DNA of 50,410 bases from DAXETY01 sp051155755 (lineage in GTDB: Bacteria > Desulfobacterota > Desulfobacteria > Desulfobacterales > SG8-13): contig DAXETY010000096.1 in the NCBI GenBank assembly GCA_051155755.1, positions 1 through 50,410 of the forward strand, given 5' to 3'. The notes under the pieces were generated by a model. The model searched no databases. It was not told the DNA's origin and saw only the letters and a program-made list of their open reading frames with translations. The position numbers and the translations under genes are program-made. Each line of letters opens with the position of its first letter. Positions within the stretch are counted from its first letter, which is position 1. Below, piece by piece: positions 41,954 through 50,410 of this stretch.

Positions 41954-44212
41954 TCACCGTCCGGGCGGAATTTCGGGCAATACCTCGACGGCATTCGGCA
42001 ACACGGCTTCACCCTGCATCGTGACCACCCTCAGGTCCAGCAGTGGGTTGCCGGCGGCTTTCTTCGATTGGGGTGAAATCTGAATTTTATCGAACCGGAT
42101 CACCAATCCATTCAAATCCGGTAGGACATCGATGCTCGAGGCTTGCTGCGTACCGAGAAATGCGGCGGGATGACGCCACAATTCATGGCCGCGGATCATC
42201 AGCGTTGCCTTCCGGCCTTCGCGGACGACAAAGCGATTCTCTCCGTCGGCGGTTCGTCCGGGCGGCAGAATGACCGGGTCCGTCAATGCGACGTGTTTCA
42301 ACAACGCGGACGTAATCCGGTTGGGGTCACCCGGCAGCGGCACCTGCATTTCACCCTCCCAGATATTCGACCCCTTACCGAGGCTACCGTCCGCGTTGAG
42401 CCAATAGTAGCGGCCTTCGAGGCGGATGGATTCAAGCCAGGCAGGGACAACGATATTCACCATGAACGAATATTGACCCGGAAGATGCCTTTCGCTGACG
42501 TTGCCGTCGGGGTCCACCTCCAGCCGCGGTCCCATCACCCATCCGAATTCGTTCAGCCCGCGTTTATAGCCCACGGCAAGCGGACGGCGGGAGATGCCCT
42601 GGAAGATCGTTATGGCAGCATTGCTCGAACCGAGATCGGCTTTGATCTTGCGGGCGGTTGTGTCGGAGATCAGCTGTACATACTGTTTCGGGTGGACGGA
42701 AGCGACGTACGGCTGAAGATCCAAATCCGCCAGTTTCTGCCTGAAATTATCAAATTGCAGCGCTTCTGTTTCCGGTGGCGGGTTTTGATCGATCTGTGGA
42801 ATGCAGCCCCCGGCATCGCCGATGGCGACCCGGTTGTGGGGTAAGAAAACCACCAGGTCTTCCAGTTTCGTCAAAAAGCGTTCCCGGAGAATATCACAAA
42901 GAATCCACTGGTTCGCCTCCCCGGGCCGGTGCTGCTCCAAGGCGAAGTCGGCAACAAAGCCATCGATGCTTTCAATCCGACGCCGGTATTTGGCCATCTG
43001 GTCCCGGAGGCGATCCTGATCGGCCCGATTTTCAAGCAATTCCTTTTGCATCGAATCGATGCTGGATTGTCGCTCGACGATTTGTTTTTGGGCCTGCGAT
43101 TTTTCGGATTCCAGATTCCCGATTACATTGCGATTGGCTCTTTCCCGCGGCAGTTCGGCGAGCTGCCGGTCGATGATTTCAATCTGCTTTTCGAGCTCAG
43201 GAATCGCTTCGCCTGCATCTCTCAACCGGGTTTCCTTCTGTTTTTGCAGAAATTTCAGTTCCTCGATTTGATTCTGGTCCCGCTCGATTATCCGACGGAT
43301 GCGTTGCCGCAGCATCCAGGCTTCTTCCTGCAAGGATATTTTTTCCTTGTCCGTAAGGCTGCCGGCCCTCCATCTGCGCTGCAGGCTGAACGCAGCGAAT
43401 TCCAGATCCCGCTGCAGGTGACGGCGCCAGCGATGGAACGTTTCCAGCGAGACGGTATCTTGGGCACGCAAAATCAGGGTCGCTTCCCCCAGGCTGCGGG
43501 TGTTCATCCCGGGAACGATGGTCACATCGAAGTTCAACCCGTATTCGGTAAACCCCATGGACATGATCTGCTCGTCCCGCAGGTTGGACTTCAGTTCCGC
43601 CTGGAGCATCCTGCGGTAGTCCATTTCGTCGCGGACTTTTTCGATGGGTGACAGTTCCGCCCGGGTGATGACAAAGTCCTCCGGAGACGCCGGTTCCAAA
43701 ATTCGGCCGGCCTGAGCGCCCTGTTTTTGGGGTGTCGGGGCCGGCTCACCGGAAGACGTCCTCGATTGCGATTCACCCGCTAAAGGCAGGGGCTCCAATT
43801 CACCCCTTTGTTCCACAGGAAGATTCTCCACAGCGACCTGCGGCCCTTGCTTACCGGTTGGAATCTGCGGCTCCGGGACCGCCGTTTTCCCGACAGATTC
43901 GCTTTTTTCGAACTGATCCGGTCCGATTCGAATGACACGGACATCCCGCAGTCCCTGAAATCCCTGGCCCTCGAAATCGGTTAATCTTCGCTCCAGCAGT
44001 TCGATGTCTCGTTGCCGCTGGTTGATGAGTCGGCTGTGGGTAAACAGTTCGGGACGGGAGACCACGATGGCACCACCGGTCAGCACCGGGGGCGCCTGGG
44101 GCGCACTTTGAGGGCTGGCGGTTCTGACCATGCTGCAGGCGTTGGACAGAAAAAAGGAAACGACGAGCAGCACAGCCGCCCCGATCCAATTGCTGGGTCC
44201 AACCGGAGACAT
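41954..44212 (-). CDS. Large coiled-coil lipoprotein of unknown family
   Basis: A 752-residue protein with a signal peptide and lipobox FLSNAC (Cys26). The layout is: a variable Pro/Gln-rich region (to about 165); a structured block with DYRRMLQAELKSNLRDEQIMSMG; a long charged coiled coil (about 260-430, for example QRRWRAGSLTDKEKISLQEE); and a beta-rich C-terminal half (VGYKRGLNEFGWVMGPRLEV, YSFMVNIVVPAWLESIRLE). No known domain stands out. An outer-membrane scaffold or secretion role is conceivable but not shown. The ATG at 44212 lies about 10 bases after a GGAGG. It is the largest unassigned protein in the window. Confidence 0.72.
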   Translation of the reverse strand: MSPVGPSNWIGAAVLLVVSFFLSNACSMVRTASPQSAPQAPPVLTGGAIVVSRPELFTHSRLINQRQRDIELLERRLTDFEGQGFQGLRDVRVIRIGPDQFEKSESVGKTAVPEPQIPTGKQGPQVAVENLPVEQRGELEPLPLAGESQSRTSSGEPAPTPQKQGAQAGRILEPASPEDFVITRAELSPIEKVRDEMDYRRMLQAELKSNLRDEQIMSMGFTEYGLNFDVTIVPGMNTRSLGEATLILRAQDTVSLETFHRWRRHLQRDLEFAAFSLQRRWRAGSLTDKEKISLQEEAWMLRQRIRRIIERDQNQIEELKFLQKQKETRLRDAGEAIPELEKQIEIIDRQLAELPRERANRNVIGNLESEKSQAQKQIVERQSSIDSMQKELLENRADQDRLRDQMAKYRRRIESIDGFVADFALEQHRPGEANQWILCDILRERFLTKLEDLVVFLPHNRVAIGDAGGCIPQIDQNPPPETEALQFDNFRQKLADLDLQPYVASVHPKQYVQLISDTTARKIKADLGSSNAAITIFQGISRRPLAVGYKRGLNEFGWVMGPRLEVDPDGNVSERHLPGQYSFMVNIVVPAWLESIRLEGRYYWLNADGSLGKGSNIWEGEMQVPLPGDPNRITSALLKHVALTDPVILPPGRTADGENRFVVREGRKATLMIRGHELWRHPAAFLGTQQASSIDVLPDLNGLVIRFDKIQISPQSKKAAGNPLLDLRVVTMQGEAVLPNAVEVLPEIPPGR

Positions 44213-44605
44213 CAATGTAGTACCTCCACTCCATGAGACTGGGAATTGAACATCCTGCTTCGGAAACAAACCGCAGACCAGATTTTTCTAGAACCTAAAT
44301 TGAGCGATTGTCGAGGTTGCCGCAGATACAAGGAAGAAGTCGTTCCGCTATAGTAGACTATGCGGAACGGCTTCTGACGCCGTAGATGCGGTAAGATCGG
44401 CAATCCCGCAGGGTTTTAAATTTTCAAAACTAAAATCGATTTAAATCCTCTGAATGAAATAAAAAATCTGCATTTTGAAAATTTGAAACGCTCGGTTTAG
44501 GTACAAGCATCGGAAGCAGGCCGCCCGGATCCCCTTCCAGCGCAATCCGTGAATTTTATGCTGACCGGAGACGGCGATTTTTTCGCCTTCGATTGGAGAC
44601 CTGTG
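44213..44605. other. Intergenic stretch with a TTTGAAACG-family copy
   Basis: About 390 bases between the SYLF stop and the coiled-coil lipoprotein start, AT-rich in 44400-44500. It contains the family-B repeat described separately. Its arms could fold as an imperfect hairpin. No gene is visible. Confidence 0.6.
44412..44500. repeat. TTTGAAACG-family dispersed repeat, copy 4 with degenerate inverted arm
   Basis: Left arm GTTTTAAATTTTCAAAAC (about 44413-44430), right arm CATTTTGAAAATTTGAAACG (44471-44490) then CTCGGTTTAG. The arms are nearly complementary and correspond to the perfect pair at 14844-14923. Confidence 0.7.
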
Positions 44606-45310
44606 CTATTGCGGTCTGCTGCGGTTGGCCGCCCTTGTCACGGCCTCGCGCAGCTCGGCCGAACCGGGGTTGCTGACGCTGTGGGTGACCAGGATATCCG
44701 CCGGCCGCACCGACCTGCCGAAATAGGCTTCGTTCCAGCGGTTCCTGACGGAAACAACCGCACCTTCCAGGGAAAGTCCGGCGAAAGCGCCCCTGCTTCT
44801 GGCAAACGAAACGACATCGGCCAGCACGGTCGAACCGGCCCCGGCACCCACCGGCCCGACGGTCATCGATATGTCCCCGCCGAGTTGGACGCGCGAGGTG
44901 AGCATTCGATCCACGGCCCTCTGGGTCCGGATAAACATGATCACTTCGGCCGCTTCACCGCCGATCTGCAGCCCGAAACTCACCGATCCGATGGTGTAGA
45001 AGGCCGGTTCGCTCCAGCTCCCGGTTGCCGCGTTCGGTACGATTAACACCCCGCTGCCACCGGAACCGCCGAAGATGAAACCAGCTCTCAGCAAACTGGG
45101 TACAATGACCAGGCCCCTGGCCGAGTGGAGGTTTTCCTGCAGCCAGGACATGTTCGAATCGGCCATGAAGCTGTCGAAGGTGATGCGCGCTCTGTCCACG
45201 AGGGCCTGCTGATCGCTGGCATCCGCCGGACCGGCCAGACCGATCATTAGAAATCCGAGAAATACGGTGGTCGCGGTTAATTTTATCGATCGAAGCCGAA
45301 GGTTGCTCAT
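44606..45310 (-). CDS. SYLF (Ysc84-like) lipid-binding domain protein
   Basis: A 234-residue exported protein with a signal peptide (1-28, cleavage after ADAS). The SYLF domain covers about 35-225 with the markers ARGLVIVPSLLRAGFIFGGSGGSG, SFGLQIGGEAAEVIMFI and GAGAGSTVLADVVSFARSRGAFAGLSLEG in pieces. These bind phosphoinositides or other lipids in eukaryotes; bacterial members are periplasmic or outer-membrane associated. The ATG at 45310 follows AAGGGG. It belongs to the envelope region but is separated from its neighbours by repeats on one side and 400 bases on the other. Confidence 0.9.
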   Translation of the reverse strand: MSNLRLRSIKLTATTVFLGFLMIGLAGPADASDQQALVDRARITFDSFMADSNMSWLQENLHSARGLVIVPSLLRAGFIFGGSGGSGVLIVPNAATGSWSEPAFYTIGSVSFGLQIGGEAAEVIMFIRTQRAVDRMLTSRVQLGGDISMTVGPVGAGAGSTVLADVVSFARSRGAFAGLSLEGAVVSVRNRWNEAYFGRSVRPADILVTHSVSNPGSAELREAVTRAANRSRPQ

Positions 45311-45711
45311 ATTCAAACCCCTTCATGTTCATGGTTTGCAAACAAGCCGCAAAATTGCAGCTCTCAATTCCAGTTGAAACGACTTTTTACGGGTTCATCT
45401 TTAGTAGCTGAGATATCGACAGAGGTCCGCCGGACATACTCGGCAGGAACCTACGAATCCAAAAGTCATGCCAGAGAATTTGATTTTCGCGCTAATGCGA
45501 TAAGCTACTAAATTTAAAGTACTATTTGAATATTAACCAGGCATGCAAATTGATTCGAAGCATCTCGACTACGTGAAATTTAATAAAAACGTTAAATATC
45601 ACGGATTATTTTCGAAATCGGGGCTTCTTTTCCCGGGTGAAAACAAAGAAAATGGGCATAAAGATTCGCATGCAAAGGGAAGGCCTCAATGGCGGAGATA
45701 AGGGATCGGCT
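45311..45711. other. Gene-free stretch with a 10-bp inverted repeat
   Basis: About 400 AT-rich bases between the radical SAM stop and the SYLF start, both on the minus strand. TTTAGTAGCT (45400-45409) and AGCTACTAAA (45503-45512) are perfect 10-bp inverted repeats enclosing 93 bases. No gene is visible. A small mobile element or a long hairpin leader of the SYLF gene is possible. Confidence 0.5.
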
Positions 45712-46752
45712 CTATAATGATATCCGGATTTTGCGATTCCGGTGGTGCCGCTGGCATTTTTTACGGCAGGTGGCCAACGCATCCTTGCTCCACAGATGGG
45801 GAAACGTTTGCGAAAAAAGCTGGTTTTGAAGGATGGATTCAATCGGACGGCTGCGGATGTTGAAGGCCTCGGGGGCTTGGCCTGCGGCTGTGATTGCCCG
45901 AAGCATATCTCCGGGCCGCCGGGGATCGCTACCGGAAATCCAGCAGCATGGCGCCAGATTACCTGCGGCATCCAGGAAAAAACGGTTGTTACGCATGGCC
46001 TTGCAGGCGATATTGCGGCGTGCCTCCGTTTCCGAAAGATGAGAGAAGCCCGGTTTGTCCACCGGCCCGATCCCTGAATTGTCCTCAACGTTAAGGGTGG
46101 CTTTTTCCAGTGTGCGCCAATCCCCGTCCGGATGCTGGAAAGAAAAACGGCCGTCCTGCGAAAACCGACCGGTGACCGTGGGTACGAATGCGGCGAATCC
46201 AAGCCGACGGGCCAGCGCCTGTGCCTCGGCCAGTTGGTGCTGGTTGTGCTGAAAAAGGATGAAATGCCATTCGGCTCTGCCCCCTGCGGCGATAAAGGCT
46301 CTTGCGTTGGCCTCGATCGCGTCCCATTCGGCCCCGATGCGATACAGGTGGTTGGTGTCGCGCAGCCCGTCCACATGGAACTCCAGCTTGCCGGGTGTGC
46401 CGGCAAACAGCCGGCCGAGTTTTTCCCACCATTGCGGCTTGCGCATGCAACCGTTGGTGGAGGCCATCAGGCGGATACCGTATCGGGTGATCAGCAGTTC
46501 ACAGATTTCATAAAATTCGCGTGCCATGCAGGGATCGCCGAAATTACCGCAAAAGTCGATGCGATCCAGTCTCTTCAGAAATTCGGAAGGAAACCATTTT
46601 CTGACGTCGTCCAAAGTGACCTGGGTGAACCGAACCGCTTTTACCGGTCGGCAACGGTTTTTGAAATCGGTGCGCGGGCACATCGGGCATTTCAAGTTGC
46701 AAATATCGGTCAGCTCCCAGTGCAGCTGGTATTTGGATTCTGGATTGAACAT
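45712..46752 (-). CDS. Radical SAM enzyme with SPASM-like C-terminus
   Basis: A 346-residue cytoplasmic enzyme. The 4Fe-4S/SAM motif is Cys18-x3-Cys22-x2-Cys25 (CNLKCPMC). A TIM-barrel-like middle follows, and a C-terminal region with GNLAPCCWISG and a further C-x3-C near the end (ATCRKKC) fits a SPASM or twitch extension with an auxiliary cluster. Such proteins modify peptides or tRNA-like substrates, or sugars; the product is unknown and no peptide gene is evident beside it. The ATG at 46752 has only a weak AGG site. It diverges from the amidohydrolase. Confidence 0.88.
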   Translation of the reverse strand: MFNPESKYQLHWELTDICNLKCPMCPRTDFKNRCRPVKAVRFTQVTLDDVRKWFPSEFLKRLDRIDFCGNFGDPCMAREFYEICELLITRYGIRLMASTNGCMRKPQWWEKLGRLFAGTPGKLEFHVDGLRDTNHLYRIGAEWDAIEANARAFIAAGGRAEWHFILFQHNQHQLAEAQALARRLGFAAFVPTVTGRFSQDGRFSFQHPDGDWRTLEKATLNVEDNSGIGPVDKPGFSHLSETEARRNIACKAMRNNRFFLDAAGNLAPCCWISGSDPRRPGDMLRAITAAGQAPEAFNIRSRPIESILQNQLFSQTFPHLWSKDALATCRKKCQRHHRNRKIRISL

Positions 46753-46870
46753 GTCGGCCTGCCTTGGACTTCCTGTCCCCGCCCATCAGGGTCGAGATTT
46801 CCAGATGACTACCCATTCGGTGGTAGGTTCAACGATCGGCGCATTAATATCAAGGTGTAAAACTTAAGTA

Positions 46871-46938
46871 TCCGGCGCGCCGCATTCAATGGGATTCGGA
46901 TCGCTTCGCAATTCGTTTTCCGGCGCGCGGCATTCGAA
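46871..46938. repeat. Direct repeat in the divergent promoter region
   Basis: TCCGGCGCGCCGCATTCAA (46871-46889) recurs as TCCGGCGCGCGGCATTCGAA (46919-46938), 48 bases apart. It stands between the radical SAM gene and the GTG start of the amidohydrolase. It could be a pair of operators for either gene. Confidence 0.4.
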
Positions 46939-47020
46939 ACCGTTTGACTCTCGATCCGCAATTGCGATAGATTCGCTCCCTCCAGACAAACACACCCGTA
47001 TCCGGAAAGAGAGCCCCACC

Positions 47021-48148
47021 GTGAAACCTGCCGTCATTTTCCTCGCGTTGCTCACCCTGGCCGCCGGGCGACTCCACGGTCCCGCGGCCGCCGACGACAA
47101 GCTGGCGGCCCTGCATGTGATCGACTGGCACGCCCATGCCGCCGGTCTGGGCTACGGCGGCTCCGGCGCATTCATCAACGAGCAGATGCGCGACAATTTC
47201 CGGTTCCGCTTTTACCTGAAGTGGATGGGCGCCACCCAGGCAGAACTGGCTGCCGAAGGGGATCAAATCATCATCCGCCGGCTGAGCGAAGCCGTCGGCC
47301 GATCCAAGTACGTCGACCAGGTGGTCGTTTTGGCCCTTGACGGGATCATCGATCCGGCCACCGGTGTGCTGGACAGGGAGCGTACCCAGTTCTACGTGCC
47401 CAACGAGTATGTCGCCCGGGAGACCGCCAAATACCCCAACCTGCTCTTCGGGGCCAGCGTCAACCCCAACCGCAAAAACAGTGTCGCGCTGCTGGAGCAG
47501 GCCGCCGCCCAGGGCGCGGTGCTGGTGAAGTGGATTCCGTCGATCATGGCAATCGACCCTTCCGACCCGTCGTTTATTCCGTTTTACCGGAAAATGGCGG
47601 AGCTGGGTCTCCCCTTGCTCAGTCACACCGGCATGGAGAAATCCTTTCCCGATGCGCGCGACGAACTTTCCGATCCACTCAAATTGGCACTGCCGCTGGA
47701 CAATGGTGTCACCGTGATCGCAGCGCACCTGGCGGCGACGGGGAAATCGGAGGGCCAGGACAATTTCGAACGGCTCCTGCCGATGTTCGCGGTTTATCCA
47801 AACCTGTATGCGGATATTTCCAGTCTGACCCAGATCAACCGCCTGGGCTTTCTGGTAAAAGCGCTGGAAATGCCGGAGGTTACCGAGCGCCTGTTGTACG
47901 GTACGGACTGGCCGCTGCAATTCTTTCCCCTGGTTTCGCCCTGGTTCCACGTGCAGCACATCGGCGTGGCCGCCGCCCGGCGGGTGGCCGCAATCGACAA
48001 CCCCTGGGACCGGGATGTCGCCCTCAAACAGGCCCTGGGCGTACCGCAATCCGTCTTTTCCCGTGTGGTGAGCATAGCGGCCGAAAGACGCTTGCAAACG
48101 GTGACACTGGTGCGCCAAAATCTCTGTCCTGGAGAACTTCGTCCCTGA
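47021..48148 (+). CDS. Exported amidohydrolase (amidohydrolase family 2)
   Basis: A 375-residue TIM-barrel hydrolase with an N-terminal signal peptide (residues 1-24, cleavage after AAAD or nearby). Metal ligands are seen in DWHAH (His37, His39), SHTGME, AAHLA and the late YGTDWP aspartate. Members of this group decarboxylate or hydrolyse cyclic acids; an exported form is less usual. Start: GTG 47021 precedes the signal peptide; an ATG at 46889 would add a poor leader. The 3' end carries extra residues beyond the barrel, and 108 bases separate it from the next plus-strand gene. Confidence 0.82.
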   Translation: MKPAVIFLALLTLAAGRLHGPAAADDKLAALHVIDWHAHAAGLGYGGSGAFINEQMRDNFRFRFYLKWMGATQAELAAEGDQIIIRRLSEAVGRSKYVDQVVVLALDGIIDPATGVLDRERTQFYVPNEYVARETAKYPNLLFGASVNPNRKNSVALLEQAAAQGAVLVKWIPSIMAIDPSDPSFIPFYRKMAELGLPLLSHTGMEKSFPDARDELSDPLKLALPLDNGVTVIAAHLAATGKSEGQDNFERLLPMFAVYPNLYADISSLTQINRLGFLVKALEMPEVTERLLYGTDWPLQFFPLVSPWFHVQHIGVAAARRVAAIDNPWDRDVALKQALGVPQSVFSRVVSIAAERRLQTVTLVRQNLCPGELRP

Positions 48149-48256
48149 CAAACCGAGTGTTCCGGGAGACCCTGGCAATATAGATGCCTGCGGTTTCTGT
48201 TTCCTTAGATGTGTCATGCGCCGGCGAAACCGTTCGGCGTTCCGGAGATTGCACCC

Positions 48257-49501
48257 ATGAAAAAGCTGTTGATCATTGTGTTGCTGCTGTCGACAACCGG
48301 CTGCTATTCCTTCGGCCGCGGAGTTGCATCCACTTTCATGGAAACCCTGGATCAGGAAGGGCGGGATGCGCGCCAGTGCGAGATCCGTGGAAGCGTATTT
48401 AACGGCATCTCATCGTATCTTGACGAAGGGGAAACCGTTCGAGTCCTCTACGTGCACGGCATCGGCACCCACCGCCCCGGCCATTCCGCTGTCATCAGCG
48501 AAAACATCGCGCGCACCCTGGGACTCCAGGTTTTCTCGAGGCCCAGCGATGTCGCCGTCATGAATCCCGACAACCCCGAACAGCGGCTGGCCAATTTGCG
48601 GATCACCATTATGCGCGATCCGGACGCCTCCAGGAAACTCATTTTCTACGAGCTGACCTGGTCCGAGATCACCGCCGAAAGAAAAAGGGTATTGGACTTC
48701 GACACATCCGGGGAATATGCCCACCGCAGGGCATCCTTCAACAATACCATGAAGGCGTTTTTAAACGATGTCGGCCCGGACGCCATGATTTACATGACCT
48801 ATGGACAGGACCTGATTTTGACGGCCACCCGGCAAGCCATCTGCCGGATGCTGGCAAGCGCCGAAATGCCGGAGCCCGACGCCGGTCAAAATCCGGTATG
48901 CGGAATTTCGACCCTGTCGCGGTTGAGCAGCCTGGAGAAGTATAATATCGTGTTCATCGCCCATAGTCTGGGAAGCCGCATCATCATGGATGCCCTGGAG
49001 GAAGTCGTCGATGCGCTCAGCAATGATCAGACCGTGGCCGACTACCCCGCGGTGGTCGCCGGCCTGCAGGAAAAAGAAATTTCGGTGTTCATGCTTTCCA
49101 ACCAACTGGCGTTTCTGCAAATCGGATTGCCCGCCCCCAAAGTGTCCGGCCGGATCGACAGCTATTGCCGCGCCGACGGTGAAAATTACGCGCAGCGGGC
49201 GTTCAAGAAGCTGAGCGTCGTCGCCTTCAATGACCCCAATGACCTGTTGAGCTATTCCATCACCCCGGATTTTGTGGACCGTTACATGGATTCCAGGCTG
49301 TGCCCGGAGGTCACCAATATCCATATCCATGTCGCCAACCGGATCTCGGCCTTCGGCATCGAGGTCGTCAATCCCATCGCCGCCCATGGCAACTATGACT
49401 CCGATGAACGGGTGATCGAACTGATCACCCGCGGGAACAGCGATCTCGAACAAAATGAACGGCTGTCGGGACGCTGCCGCATGATCCGGCTCGAAAATTA
49501 G
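48257..49501 (+). CDS. Alpha/beta hydrolase-fold lipoprotein
   Basis: A 414-residue envelope lipoprotein with lipobox STTGC (Cys16). The hydrolase signature comprises VLYVHGIGTH (oxyanion strand) and FIAHSLGSRI with nucleophile Ser237. A later VNPIAAHGNYD may provide the acid/histidine part. An alpha-helical insertion occupies the middle. It could be a surface esterase or lipase. The ATG at 48257 follows CGGAG. It is 108 bases after the amidohydrolase and converges with a further hydrolase at 49542. This is one of four alpha/beta hydrolases in the window. Confidence 0.8.
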   Translation: MKKLLIIVLLLSTTGCYSFGRGVASTFMETLDQEGRDARQCEIRGSVFNGISSYLDEGETVRVLYVHGIGTHRPGHSAVISENIARTLGLQVFSRPSDVAVMNPDNPEQRLANLRITIMRDPDASRKLIFYELTWSEITAERKRVLDFDTSGEYAHRRASFNNTMKAFLNDVGPDAMIYMTYGQDLILTATRQAICRMLASAEMPEPDAGQNPVCGISTLSRLSSLEKYNIVFIAHSLGSRIIMDALEEVVDALSNDQTVADYPAVVAGLQEKEISVFMLSNQLAFLQIGLPAPKVSGRIDSYCRADGENYAQRAFKKLSVVAFNDPNDLLSYSITPDFVDRYMDSRLCPEVTNIHIHVANRISAFGIEVVNPIAAHGNYDSDERVIELITRGNSDLEQNERLSGRCRMIRLEN

Positions 49502-49541
49502 CGCCGCGCAAAGGCGATGAAAGCCCGGATGCCGTTCAGAT

Positions 49542-50410
49542 TTAAGGCGCCTGTCGACCGGCTTCTTCGATCCATGCCGTCACCCGCGTTTCGAGATAGG
49601 CATAAAACGGATTGTGCCGCAGGCGCAGCAGCCAGTCCACGGGAAGTGCCAGCAGACCCCGCTCGCCCTGGATGGCCATCTGTCCGAGGAACAGAACGTC
49701 GTCGTTGTCGGGGGGACGTTGGCCGTAAAGCGGATCGTCGGGCGGGAAGGGCAGCGCAACGTGGGACAGAGAGATCACCCCTGCCGGCCAGACGAGCCCC
49801 AGCGGCTCGGTCTTAGCAATTTCGGCCGAGAAAGGCGCCTGGTAACGGGCGACAACCGCAGGGCTCTCCGGGTGCTCGTTGGTGACCAGGGTTACGCCGA
49901 ACGGCAGGCTGCCGTCGCCGATCAGCCGGATGGTCAGCGCGCCCGGATCGGAAAGAAGCAAAATGGACTTGGCGGCGTAGCGGTTGATGTCGAACAGCAC
50001 CAGCTCATGACGGCGGGGTTCCAGCAGGCCGAGCAGCCGGTCGACCACGGGGGCGGTGGAGACGGTCGCGTCCGCGTTGGATTTGAGAACCAGGATGGGC
50101 GGCAGCATCCCGTCGGAAGGCGATCGGCCCCGGCTTGCCACGCGGCGGGCCACCGATCGCGTCAAGCGGTGCACCTGTTCGGCCGCATTGGTGGTAAAGG
50201 AATTGTATTTGAAGGGATCGAATTCCGGCTCGATCTGCAGCCAGGCATAGCGCCCCATACCCGGCAGCATGGATAGCCGGCGCTTCCAGGCCGCCAGGGC
50301 TGCGGCCCGGTGGATGCCGATGGCCGGGGAGATCAGCACCAGGCTTGCCGGCATCGGGGCTGCCGCTCCTTCCAGCGCGTCGAGGGCGAAGTCCAGGGCC
50401 AGCGGGGCCC
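49542..50410 (-). CDS. Alpha/beta hydrolase, 5' end beyond window (partial)
   Basis: An open frame of 289 codons reaches the window edge without a start; the Met at 50354 is internal, because the frame upstream reads LALDFALDALEGAAAP and continues the fold. The segment SLVLISPAIGIH is a core strand just after the nucleophile elbow, which should lie beyond the edge. The aspartate/histidine region includes the LVTNEHPES and VISLSHVALPF stretches, where the latter has a candidate catalytic histidine. Function as an esterase/lipase-like protein is inference from fold. Confidence 0.75.
   Translation of the reverse strand, partial: APLALDFALDALEGAAAPMPASLVLISPAIGIHRAAALAAWKRRLSMLPGMGRYAWLQIEPEFDPFKYNSFTTNAAEQVHRLTRSVARRVASRGRSPSDGMLPPILVLKSNADATVSTAPVVDRLLGLLEPRRHELVLFDINRYAAKSILLLSDPGALTIRLIGDGSLPFGVTLVTNEHPESPAVVARYQAPFSAEIAKTEPLGLVWPAGVISLSHVALPFPPDDPLYGQRPPDNDDVLFLGQMAIQGERGLLALPVDWLLRLRHNPFYAYLETRVTAWIEEAGRQAP

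Noticed and set aside
1..50410. tRNA or rRNA genes
   Set aside because: No cloverleaf-like or rRNA-like stretch was recognised in the intergenic regions.

Overview
The window reads as chromosome from a GC-rich Desulfobacterota bacterium, probably close to Desulfosarcina or Desulfatitalea. This is inference from content: a PxxKW-type cysteine-rich protein, a DUF169 protein, an AEC transporter, a PPi-clade ATP phosphofructokinase, a Calvin-type-independent class II aldolase, a large AsmA protein, a probable UGA-coded selenoprotein and several families of dispersed intergenic palindromes. No rRNA, tRNA, phage, insertion sequence or CRISPR array is visible.

Layout. 1-956: a mazG-like gene flanked by three unusual tandem arrays with units of 8, 7 and 8 bases. 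957-6773 (mostly minus strand): a nucleotide-sugar dehydrogenase, two tandem CBS proteins, a DUF169 protein, an rRNA pseudouridine synthase and argJ. 7024-8973 (plus): a 61-residue dual-CXXC protein with an in-frame UGA and a SECIS-like hairpin, an AEC transporter and truA. 9084-12959 (minus): a ClC-CBS chloride transporter, an aminotransferase and the PxxKW protein. 13500-22984: phosphofructokinase, a TPR/periplasmic-binding lipoprotein, a GAF/HD-GYP phosphodiesterase, a DUF4124 protein, a monooxygenase, a DUF2007 protein with class II fructose-bisphosphate aldolase, and an Omp85-type barrel. 23287-35705 (minus): a membrane-tethered sigma-54 activator, a CsgG-like lipoprotein, a 1328-residue AsmA protein, a BT1-like transporter, a Do-family protease, and a response regulator translationally coupled to a 78-residue protein of unknown function. 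36060-45310 (minus): a run of small exported or membrane proteins (DUF3611, two alpha/beta hydrolases, DUF202, glycine-zipper, monooxygenase, coiled-coil lipoprotein, SYLF). 45712-50410: a radical SAM/SPASM enzyme, an exported amidohydrolase and two further alpha/beta hydrolases, the last cut by the window end.

The dominant theme is envelope maintenance: outer-membrane barrel, AsmA, lipoproteins, HtrA protease, LpoA-like and SYLF proteins, and surface hydrolases. It is mixed with core metabolism (glycolysis/gluconeogenesis, arginine synthesis, RNA modification). The most notable observation is the small selenoprotein gene at 7024-7209. A conventional gene caller would stop at its UGA and discard it. 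It has a ribosome binding site, two CXXC knuckles in one frame on either side of the UGA, and a 7-bp hairpin at the spacing expected of a bacterial SECIS. Second is a set of dispersed repeats: a two-hairpin element in three copies, a TTTGAAACG palindrome family including a perfect 25-bp inverted repeat, and REP-like hairpins.
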